From assembly GCA_947251855.1 (NCBI GenBank), contig CAMXUZ010000300.1:1-5696 (forward strand): a DNA stretch of 5,696 nt, written 5' to 3'. The DNA is from an uncultured Ruaniaceae bacterium. GTDB taxonomy: Bacteria; Actinomycetota; Actinomycetes; Actinomycetales; Beutenbergiaceae. The position numbers were made by a program, and so were the translations under genes. How positions within the stretch are numbered: the first letter of the stretch is position 1; every line of letters starts with the position of its first letter. The notes below the pieces were generated by a model. The model worked only from the letters and a program-made list of their open reading frames with translations, was not told where the DNA came from and did not search any database. Shown one piece after another: positions 1 to 5,251 of this stretch.

Positions 1-591
1 GACGTTGAGCGGACCCGGATCGAACGGGACCTGCACGATGGGGTCCAGCCGCGGCTCGTCTCGGTGGGGATGACCCTGGGCCTCGCCCAAGAGACGATCG
101 ATTCCGACCCCGGCGCCGCGAAGGCGCTCGTGGCCGAGGCACACGCCTCGACGAAGGCGGCGATCACCGAACTGCGACAACTCGCCCGGGGGATCCACAC
201 CTCGGTGCTCGACGACCGCGGGCTGGATGCGGCACTTTCCGCGCTCGCGAGCCGTTCCCACATTCCCGTTACGCTTGACGTGGATCTGCCCGGGCGCGTG
301 AACCGGGACGCCGAGGCCGCGTTGTACTTCGTCATCGCCGAGTCGCTCACGAACGCGGCGAAACATTCCCGCGCCTCCTCCTGCCGGATCTCGGTGCGGT
401 TGCTGCAGGGTCCCCACCCGGCGTTGTGGGCGCGGATCGACGATGACGGTATCGGCGGGGCCCGCGTGGTTCCCGGCGGCGGCCTGGACGGCATTTCCAA
501 TCGGGTGTTCGCCGCGGGCGGCACCATCACCATCACGAGCCCCGAGGGCGGGCCGACAACAGTAGAGGTTCACATCCCATGCGCATCCTAG
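1..591 (+). CDS. Sensor histidine kinase, DesK/NarL type (5' end missing)
   Basis: This is the C-terminal 196 residues of a two-component histidine kinase; the reading frame is open from base 1, so the start and sensor region lie outside the window. The visible part opens in the HisKA_3 dimerisation helix (ERDLHDGVQPRL), with the probable phospho-acceptor His at visible residue 12 (bases 34-36). The segment LARGIHTSVLDDRGLDAAL, typical of actinobacterial DesK-type kinases, follows at about residues 61-79. The HATPase domain then shows an N-box (ESLTNAAKHS, Asn at bases 352-354), a DDDGIGGA ATP-lid motif near residues 147-154 and a GGGLDGI glycine box near 159-164. It should autophosphorylate and pass the phosphate to the regulator encoded next, whose start overlaps this gene by 13 bp. 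The signal sensed cannot be told, because the sensor domain is not visible. The catalytic core looks intact, so the gene is cut by the window edge and not visibly broken. Confidence 0.93.
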   Translation, partial: DVERTRIERDLHDGVQPRLVSVGMTLGLAQETIDSDPGAAKALVAEAHASTKAAITELRQLARGIHTSVLDDRGLDAALSALASRSHIPVTLDVDLPGRVNRDAEAALYFVIAESLTNAAKHSRASSCRISVRLLQGPHPALWARIDDDGIGGARVVPGGGLDGISNRVFAAGGTITITSPEGGPTTVEVHIPCAS

Positions 592-1274
592 TCTGCGAAG
601 ATTCCGTTCTCCTGCGCGAAGGGCTCGTGCGGCTCCTGCAGCACGCGGGCCACGAGGTGGTCGCCGCCCTCCCCGATGCCTCCCGGGTACTGGCGTCCGT
701 CGTCGCCGCCGAGCCTGACCTCGCGATCCTCGACGTGCGGCTGCCGCCGACGTTCACGGACGAGGGCATCCGCGCCGCGCTGGAACTGCGCCACACCCAC
801 CCGGAGCTGCCGCTCCTCGTGCTCTCCCAATACGTGGAGGAACGCTACGCCTCCGACCTCATCGCGAGCGGGAGCACCGCCTTCGGCTATCTGCTCAAGG
901 ATCGGGTTGCCGACGTCCGGGATTTCCTCGAAAGCCTGCACACGGTCGCGGCTGGGGGCAGTGTGCTCGACCCGGAGGTCGTTTCCCAGCTCCTCACCCG
1001 GCGACAATCCGACACGCGGATGCAGCGTCTGACCAACCGGGAGCGCGCCGTGCTCGCCGCGCTCGCCGAGGGGAAATCGAACCAGGCGATCGCCGCGCTG
1101 CTCTACGTCTCGGAGGCGACGGTGGAAAAACACATCACCTCGATCTTCACCAAGCTCGACCTCCCCAATGATGATTCCGGGAACCGGCGGGTACTCGCCG
1201 CGATCGCTCACCTCGAGAACTCCAGTTCTCCCACCTCATCTTCCGAACCGACCTCGCAAGGATCCCAGCAATGA
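579..1274 (+). CDS. NarL/LuxR-family DNA-binding response regulator
   Basis: This is a 231-residue transcriptional regulator, partner of the overlapping upstream kinase. The receiver domain (about 1-120) has the acidic pair E7/D8, phospho-acceptor D52 in AILDVRLPP, S83 in VLSQYVEERYA and K107 in YLLKDR, so all key residues are present. The DNA-binding LuxR-type helix-turn-helix spans about 148-210, with LTNRERAVLAALAEGKSNQAI and the recognition region VSEATVEKHITSIFTKL. The ATG at 579 is chosen because MRILVCEDS is the expected first strand of a receiver domain and AGAGGT (564-569) sits about 10 nt upstream. The 13-bp overlap with the kinase implies translational coupling. After the helix-turn-helix there is a low-complexity tail of about 19 residues rich in Ser, Thr and Gln (213-231), which looks disordered. 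Its target genes are unknown; autoregulation of this operon would be normal for the family. Confidence 0.95.
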   Translation: MRILVCEDSVLLREGLVRLLQHAGHEVVAALPDASRVLASVVAAEPDLAILDVRLPPTFTDEGIRAALELRHTHPELPLLVLSQYVEERYASDLIASGSTAFGYLLKDRVADVRDFLESLHTVAAGGSVLDPEVVSQLLTRRQSDTRMQRLTNRERAVLAALAEGKSNQAIAALLYVSEATVEKHITSIFTKLDLPNDDSGNRRVLAAIAHLENSSSPTSSSEPTSQGSQQ

Positions 1275-2086
1275 CCTCGACCGCCCGCACCGTTTCCCTC
1301 ATCACTACCCTGCTCGGCGCGCTCATCCTCGCCGCTGTTTTCACCTCCGCCGCGCTTCCGGCGGTCGGCTCGCTGCTCGCCGGCGACCGCGAGGCGAGCA
1401 CGGCCTCCGGCGGGATTCACACGGCGGCCGTGGACGGCGTCACCACCCTTCACGTGGACTCCCGCAGCTCCGATGTTCACGTCGCGTTCGGCGACGTCGC
1501 CGAGGCGCAACTGTCCGTTTCCCCCGCAGATTCCAACGCGTGGCACTGGACAACCGCCGGGAACACCCTCATCGCGACGAACCAGCGCCCCTTCTACAAC
1601 ATCTGCTTCGGCTGGTGCGGCAACCGGAACGAGGAAGTGACGATCACCCTGCCCGAGGAGCTCGATGGGAAACTCTCCGGTCGCTTCACGCTCGGGTCCG
1701 GCCGGGTCAGCGCCGAGGGCGACTTCGCGAACCTCGACCTCGACGTCGCCGCGGGAATGCTCGCCTACACCGGTGAGGTGGAGGAAGTCACCACCGAACT
1801 GAGCGGGGGAACCGCCGACCTCGAGCTCACGAACACACGCGTCGCCGACGTCGAGGTGGCCGCGGGCCGCTTCGCCGCCGAACTCGATGGGCGCGCCCCC
1901 GAGCAAGTTCGCGCGGAGCTCTCGGCCGGGGAACTGAACCTCACGCTCCCCGACGTGCCGTACCAGGTGCGCACCAAACACACCTTCGGAATCCTCGATA
2001 ACCGGCTTCACACCGCTCCGGATGCGGATAACCTCATCGACATCGAGGTCGTCGCCGGGCGCGCGCTGCTCCAGCACGGGGAGTAG
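1271..2086 (+). CDS. Single-pass exported beta-solenoid protein, DUF4097-like
   Basis: This is a 271-residue protein of unknown function. Residues about 8-36 form one hydrophobic segment, best read as a signal anchor or signal peptide, placing the rest outside the membrane. There is no lipobox Cys after it. The exported part is rich in beta-strand and repeats a short pattern of alternating hydrophobics ending in a small-small-Gly turn: VAAG (159-162), LSGG (177-180), VAAG (196-199), LSAG (217-220) and VVAG (260-263), spaced about 18-21 residues apart or twice that. This resembles the solenoid of DUF4097 / putative-adhesin proteins. Two Cys lie close together at 112 and 116 (CFGWC) in a loop-like stretch. 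The ATG at 1271 overlaps the regulator's stop (ATGA), and AAGGA at 1258-1262 is a good ribosome site. Coupling to the kinase and regulator suggests a role in the same envelope response, as a target or an accessory sensor; this is inference. The family match is from pattern, not a search. Confidence 0.8.
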   Translation: MTSTARTVSLITTLLGALILAAVFTSAALPAVGSLLAGDREASTASGGIHTAAVDGVTTLHVDSRSSDVHVAFGDVAEAQLSVSPADSNAWHWTTAGNTLIATNQRPFYNICFGWCGNRNEEVTITLPEELDGKLSGRFTLGSGRVSAEGDFANLDLDVAAGMLAYTGEVEEVTTELSGGTADLELTNTRVADVEVAAGRFAAELDGRAPEQVRAELSAGELNLTLPDVPYQVRTKHTFGILDNRLHTAPDADNLIDIEVVAGRALLQHGE

Positions 2087-2107
2087 CTCGGTCGGCGCGG
2101 TGTGCGT

Positions 2108-2185
2108 CGAGAACGATTTTAGGGTTGCTCGACAACGACTTTGGGGTTGGTTTCTCATGGAAACTCAACCCCAAAGCCGTTCTCG
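2108..2185. repeat. Three copies of a 20-bp motif: two direct, one inverted
   Basis: The copies are R1 at 2108-2127, R2 at 2130-2149 and R3 at 2166-2185, the last in inverted orientation. The shared core reads CGASAACGRYTTTRGGGTTG. R1 and R2 agree at 17 of 20 positions, R2 and R3 at 18 of 20, and R1 and R3 at 17 of 20. R1 and R2 begin 22 bp apart, about two helical turns. R2 and R3 form a hairpin of 18 pairs in 20, 11 of them uninterrupted next to the loop. An inner GTTTC/GAAAC stem (2150-2154 with 2160-2164, T2165 bulged) closes a 5-nt TCATG loop. The stem begins 44 nt after the DUF4097-like gene, so it could end that transcript, but there is no T-tract. It could equally be a regulator binding site or the remnant of a small mobile element. 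The family is not recognised. Confidence 0.8.
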
Positions 2186-2211
2186 GCGCCCCGCACCGGC
2201 GGGATAGTCGC

Positions 2212-2217
2212 TATAGT
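2212..2217 (+). promoter_or_regulatory. Candidate -10 element for the CocE-type hydrolase gene
   Basis: TATAGT is close to the TATAAT consensus and lies in the only gap before the hydrolase gene, about 70 bp before its chosen start. No good -35 hexamer sits 16-18 bp upstream, where there is instead a small hairpin (CCCGC, 2190-2194; GCGGG, 2199-2203). Weak -35 boxes are common in actinobacteria. A short palindrome, ATAG-TCG-CTAT (2204-2214), overlaps the hexamer and could be part of an operator. This is a single-hexamer call. Confidence 0.35.
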
Positions 2218-2277
2218 GCGAGTCCCACATCATCGGCGCCGCAGCAGTGAGAAGTGGGAGAAGGCGCGAACGGGAGC

Positions 2278-2282
2278 AGGAG
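2278..2282 (+). promoter_or_regulatory. Ribosome binding site that fixes the hydrolase start
   Basis: AGGAG stands 7 nt before the ATG at 2290. The alternative in-frame GTG at 2254 has no comparable site, and the 12 residues it would add (GEGANGSRSGR after the start) are Gly/Ser/Arg-rich and look untranslated. The ATG at 2290 is therefore preferred. Confidence 0.75.
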
Positions 2283-2289
2283 CGGGCGA

Positions 2290-4314
2290 ATGCGAATCGT
2301 GCGGGACCTCCCCCACGAGGTCCAGGAGGAGTCCGAGGTGTGGATTCCCGTGCGCGACGGTGCGCGGCTGTCTGCGCGGATCTGGCGACCGGCGCACGCC
2401 AGCCATGAGCCCGTGCCCGCGATTCTAGAGATGATTCCCTACCGGCACCGGGATTTCACCGCCGTGCGAGACTCGATCCACCACCCTTATATCGCCGGCC
2501 ACGGCTACGCGTGCGTTCGAGTGGATCTGCGCGGCAGCGGCAGTTCCGACGGTGTACTCACCGACGAGTACCTCGACGAGGAACTCCGCGACGCCGAGGA
2601 CACGCTCGAATGGCTTTCCGAGCAACCGTGGTGCACCGGGCGCACGGGGATGATGGGAATCTCCTGGGGCGGGTTCAACGCGCTGCAGGTAGCCGCTCGC
2701 CGCCCGCCGAGTCTCGGGGCCATCATCACGTGCAGTTCCACCGACGATCGCTACGCCGACGACGTCCATTACATGGGCGGGTGCCTGCTTTCGGACAACC
2801 TGTCCTGGGCATCGACGATGTTCGCCTACAACTCCTGCCCGCCCGACCCGGCCGTCGTCGGCGGCCGGTGGCAGGAGATGTGGCTCGAACGGCTCGCGGG
2901 AAGCGGCCTGTGGATCAACACGTGGCTCCGGCACCAACGCCGCGACGAGTACTGGCGCCACGGTTCGGTGAGCGAGGACTACGACGCCGTGCAGTGCCCC
3001 GTGCTCGCCGTGAGCGGTTGGGCCGATGGCTACTCCAACGCCGTCTTCCGGTTGCTCGAGCGGCTCAACGTTCCGCGCAAGGGACTGATCGGCCCGTGGG
3101 CACACATGTATCCGCACCTGGGCGAACCCGGCCCCGCGATCGGGTTCCTGCAGGAGGTCGTCCGCTTTTGGGACCACTGGCTGAAGGACGTCGATAACGG
3201 CGTCATGGATGACGCCGCACTCCGCGTGTGGATGCAGGAGTCCGCCCCTCCCCAAACGATGTACGACCAGCGCCGCGGCCGGTGGATCGGCGAACCCTCA
3301 TGGCCCTCGCCGAACGTGCGCGTGAACGAGTATCCGTTCGAGCGTGGCCGGATTGCCGGCCCGTATGACGACGTCGACGAGACCGCGCTACACATCCAAT
3401 CCCCGCTCTCGGTCGGGCAGTACGGGGGCAAGTGGTGCTCCTATAACGCCCCGCCCGACCTGCCCTATGACCAGCGTGAAGACGACGGCGGTTCCCTCAT
3501 TTTCGATACCGATGAGTTCGCCGAAGCCACGGAGATCCTCGGCTCGGCGGTGGTGGAACTCGAACTCGCCGCGACCGAACCGGTCGCGATGGTCGCTGCC
3601 CGGTTGTCCGATGTTGCTCCAGATGGGAGCGTCACCCGGATCAGTTACGGGCTCCTCAACCTCACCCACCGCGATAGCCACGCCGCGCCCGAGCCCCTCG
3701 TTCCCGGCGAGCGCTACGTCGTGCAGGTGAAACTCAACGGCGCCGCGCAGCAGATCCCCGTGGGGCACCGGCTGCGGGTGGCGATCTCCACCTCGTACTG
3801 GCCGCTCGCCTGGCCCCCGCCGCGGCCGGTGCGGCTCACGATCCTGCCCCGGCGGAGCCGGCTCCTGCTGCCCCAACGGATCTCCGGGGCCGACGGCGAT
3901 GCGGCGCTGCTGCCGTTCGGGGGCCCGGAGGGCAGCGAGCCCATTCCTCTCACGACGATTCGGCCCGGTGAGGCACAGTGGACGGTCACCCGTGACCTCG
4001 TGCGCTACGCTTCGCGGCTCGAGGTCGTCAAGGATGAAGGCACCTTCCGGCTCGAGGACATCGATCTCGACGTCACCCGGCGGGCGTACGAGCGCTACAG
4101 CTGGACGGGTAACGACGTGCTCTCTGCCCGCGGGGAGACCCGAGCAACGATGGGCTTCACCCGTGGGGGATGGCACGCGTGGGCGACGACCCGCACGGTG
4201 CTCACATGCACCGACGCCGAGTTCCACATCCGGGCCGAACTCGATGCCTACGATGGTGAGCAGCGAATCTTCTCTCAGAACTGGGACCGCCGCGTGCCCC
4301 GGGATCTCCTGTAG
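2290..4314 (+). CDS. CocE/NonD-family alpha/beta hydrolase with C-terminal extension
   Basis: This is a 674-residue serine hydrolase of the X-Pro dipeptidyl-peptidase / cocaine-esterase superfamily, which cleaves ester or amide bonds. The N-terminal alpha/beta-hydrolase part (about 10-310) has VRDGARLSARIWRPA, a PYRHRD segment whose Tyr51 fits the oxyanion-hole Tyr of CocE, and DLRGSGSSDG. The nucleophile is Ser125 in GISWGG (bases 2662-2664), with Asp246 in SGWADGY and His272 in GPWAHMYP, so the triad is complete. About 315-560 is the beta-rich PepX C-terminal domain, including the usual GHRLRVAISTSYWP. About 110 more residues follow (565-674, with SWTGND, RGGWHAWATTRT and FSQNWDRRVPRD), making it longer than classical CocE of about 574 residues. 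There is no signal peptide, so it is probably cytoplasmic. The substrate is unknown; neighbours give no pathway. It has its own upstream gap and a hairpin just after the stop, so it is probably transcribed alone. A longer start at GTG 2254 is possible but less likely. Confidence 0.92.
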   Translation: MRIVRDLPHEVQEESEVWIPVRDGARLSARIWRPAHASHEPVPAILEMIPYRHRDFTAVRDSIHHPYIAGHGYACVRVDLRGSGSSDGVLTDEYLDEELRDAEDTLEWLSEQPWCTGRTGMMGISWGGFNALQVAARRPPSLGAIITCSSTDDRYADDVHYMGGCLLSDNLSWASTMFAYNSCPPDPAVVGGRWQEMWLERLAGSGLWINTWLRHQRRDEYWRHGSVSEDYDAVQCPVLAVSGWADGYSNAVFRLLERLNVPRKGLIGPWAHMYPHLGEPGPAIGFLQEVVRFWDHWLKDVDNGVMDDAALRVWMQESAPPQTMYDQRRGRWIGEPSWPSPNVRVNEYPFERGRIAGPYDDVDETALHIQSPLSVGQYGGKWCSYNAPPDLPYDQREDDGGSLIFDTDEFAEATEILGSAVVELELAATEPVAMVAARLSDVAPDGSVTRISYGLLNLTHRDSHAAPEPLVPGERYVVQVKLNGAAQQIPVGHRLRVAISTSYWPLAWPPPRPVRLTILPRRSRLLLPQRISGADGDAALLPFGGPEGSEPIPLTTIRPGEAQWTVTRDLVRYASRLEVVKDEGTFRLEDIDLDVTRRAYERYSWTGNDVLSARGETRATMGFTRGGWHAWATTRTVLTCTDAEFHIRAELDAYDGEQRIFSQNWDRRVPRDLL

Positions 4315-4322
4315 TCTCCCAG

Positions 4323-4348
4323 GAGCCGCGTCTCCGCCCCCGCGGCTC
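4323..4348 (+). terminator. GC hairpin terminator after the CocE-type hydrolase gene
   Basis: GAGCCGCG (4323-4330) and CGCGGCTC (4341-4348) form a perfect 8-bp stem around a 10-nt loop, beginning 9 nt after the hydrolase stop codon. No T-tract follows, which is common for actinobacterial terminators. Position and stem perfection make the role likely. Confidence 0.7.
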
Positions 4349-4403
4349 GAGAATGGCCTCCTGCCGGCTCCTGGCGCGATACAACAGCACGAGACCATTC
4401 TCG
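4348..4403. repeat. 9-bp inverted repeat between the convergent genes
   Basis: CGAGAATGG (4348-4356) and CCATTCTCG (4395-4403) are perfect inverted copies with a 38-nt gap. The second arm can also pair with GAATGG at 4411-4416 through CCATTC (4395-4400) with a 10-nt loop. The first arm touches the last base of the preceding terminator stem. Function is not evident; it may simply extend the termination region. Confidence 0.4.
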
Positions 4404-4475
4404 CTGCTACGAATGGGGGCGGTGGCACTGCGAACCGCTCACGGGCGGGCGTCGCGGCTGCCTGGGTACACGAGC

Positions 4476-4513
4476 ACCGCCCGTCTCTGTGAGAATCCAG
4501 GTAGACGGGCGGT
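4476..4513 (-). terminator. Second, distal hairpin downstream of the metallo-hydrolase gene
   Basis: ACCGCCCGTCT (4476-4486) and AGACGGGCGGT (4503-4513) are perfectly complementary over 11 bp. A further CTG/CAG (4487-4489 with 4498-4500) can close the loop. It lies just beyond the proximal hairpin for minus-strand transcripts and may act as a back-up terminator. The strand is inferred from position. The left arm also matches two other upstream segments, so the fold may not be unique. Confidence 0.5.
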
Positions 4514-4519
4514 TGCACC

Positions 4520-4543
4520 GTGGGCGGCGGTTGCGCCGCCCAC
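4520..4543 (-). terminator. GC hairpin terminator of the mscR / metallo-hydrolase unit
   Basis: GTGGGCGGCG (4520-4529) and CGCCGCCCAC (4534-4543) form a perfect 10-bp stem with a 4-nt GTTG loop, 6 nt beyond the stop codon of the minus-strand hydrolase gene. It is the strongest stem in the window and is ideally placed to end the right-to-left transcript. It has no T-tract. Confidence 0.75.
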
Positions 4544-4549
4544 GTGGGT

Positions 4550-5209
4550 CTAGTGGCCGCGGTCGAGCCACTCCTGCAGGTGGGGCTTCTCCGCGCCGAT
4601 CGAGGTGGAATCCCCGTGCCCGGTGAGGACAACGGTGGACTCGGGCAGCTTGAACAGCCTCTCGCTGATCGATTCGATGATCGTGTCAAAGCTCGAGAAC
4701 GAGCGGCCGGTCGCGCCGGGGCCTCCGTTGAACAGGGTGTCCCCGGAGAACAGCACCCCGCCCTCACCCAGGTCGCGGGCGTAGAAGCAGGTGGAGCCCG
4801 GTGAGTGGCCCGGGGTGTGGATCGCCCTCATCGTCACCCCGCCCACGGAGAACTCGCTGCCCTCGTGGATCTCGGCGTCGAAGGGGGCATCGAAGACCTG
4901 CTCCCAGAGCATCGAGTCCTCAGGGTTGAGGTGCACTTTCGCGTTCACCTGCTTGGCCACATCGCGGGCGTAGCGGATGTGGTCATCGTGCCCGTGGGTC
5001 AACAGCACCCCGAGCACCTTGCGCCCGTCCACGGCCTCGAGCACCGCGTCCACGTCATGGGCGGGGTCGATGACGTAACATTCGTCCTCGGTACCCACCA
5101 CCCACACGTTGTTATCGACGTCGAAGGTCTCCCCATCGAGGGAGAACGTCCCCGACGTCACCCGGTTCTCCACCCGTACCTGCCCGGTGGAATCAGAAAT
5201 ATTCGTCAC
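4550..5209 (-). CDS. Metallo-beta-lactamase-fold hydrolase, glyoxalase II-like, mycothiol-linked
   Basis: This is a 219-residue zinc hydrolase. All metal-ligand motifs of a two-metal enzyme of this fold are present: T-H72-G-H74-D-D76-H77 (HxHxDH), H135 in HTPGH, D157 in FSGDTLF and H198 in LTGHGD. That set is typical of glyoxalase II-like thioesterases. There is no signal peptide or membrane segment, so it should be cytoplasmic. The GTG at 5209 is chosen because GAAAGGG (5221-5215) lies 5 nt upstream and the protein then begins MTNISDSTGQ; an in-frame GTG at 5236 would add nine residues but has no clear ribosome site. It lies 42 nt downstream of mscR on the same strand, a gene pair known from other actinobacteria, so the two are probably cotranscribed. 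The likely substrate is a mycothiol thioester such as S-formylmycothiol; that is inferred from context and fold, not shown by the sequence. Confidence 0.9.
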   Translation of the reverse strand: MTNISDSTGQVRVENRVTSGTFSLDGETFDVDNNVWVVGTEDECYVIDPAHDVDAVLEAVDGRKVLGVLLTHGHDDHIRYARDVAKQVNAKVHLNPEDSMLWEQVFDAPFDAEIHEGSEFSVGGVTMRAIHTPGHSPGSTCFYARDLGEGGVLFSGDTLFNGGPGATGRSFSSFDTIIESISERLFKLPESTVVLTGHGDSTSIGAEKPHLQEWLDRGH

Positions 5210-5214
5210 AAATA

Positions 5215-5221
5215 CCCTTTC
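5215..5221 (-). promoter_or_regulatory. Ribosome binding site that fixes the metallo-hydrolase start
   Basis: Read on the minus strand, GAAAGGG precedes the GTG at 5209 by 5 nt. With the preceding A (5222), AGAAAGG matches the 5' half of the extended anti-Shine-Dalgarno complement AGAAAGGAGGTG. It lies in a locally AT-rich stretch between two GC-rich genes. Confidence 0.65.
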
Positions 5222-5251
5222 TATGCACCGCCCCACTCGGGCCAGTGCGGT

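Noticed and set aside
1208..2158. Open frame of 316 codons on the minus strand opposite the DUF4097-like gene
   Set aside because: Its composition is low-complexity Gly/Arg/Glu/Val, there is no convincing ribosome site, and it lies opposite a gene with a clear membrane segment, repeats and coupling to its upstream neighbour.
2108..2185. The repeat block considered as a CRISPR array
   Set aside because: There are only three 20-bp copies, one inverted, with 2-bp and 16-bp gaps in place of spacers of about 30 bp; no cas gene is in the window.
2223..2259. Possible 5'-leader hairpin TCCCAC / GTGGGA before the hydrolase gene, considered as a riboswitch
   Set aside because: Only a 6-bp stem with a 25-nt loop is present, nothing in the leader of about 66 nt matches a riboswitch or T-box core, and it does not cover the ribosome site at 2278-2282.
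2425..3255. Open frame of 276 codons on the minus strand inside the hydrolase gene
   Set aside because: It is a shadow of the hydrolase coding frame and shows no domain motif.
4411..4490. GC-rich folded stretch considered as a tRNA gene
   Set aside because: There is no T-loop GTTCRAN consensus, no acceptor stem of 7 bp at the right spacing and no plausible anticodon arm.
4508..4534. Direct repeat GGCGGTTGC (4508-4516 and 4526-4534)
   Set aside because: The 9-bp match is largely explained by the GC-rich arms of the two adjacent terminator hairpins.
3388..4767. Long open frame of 459 codons on the minus strand opposite the CocE-type hydrolase
   Set aside because: It runs antisense to a gene with a complete catalytic triad, crosses the intergenic gap and its terminators, and its translation is Arg/Pro/Gly-rich with no recognisable domain. 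Such frames are common opposite GC-rich genes.
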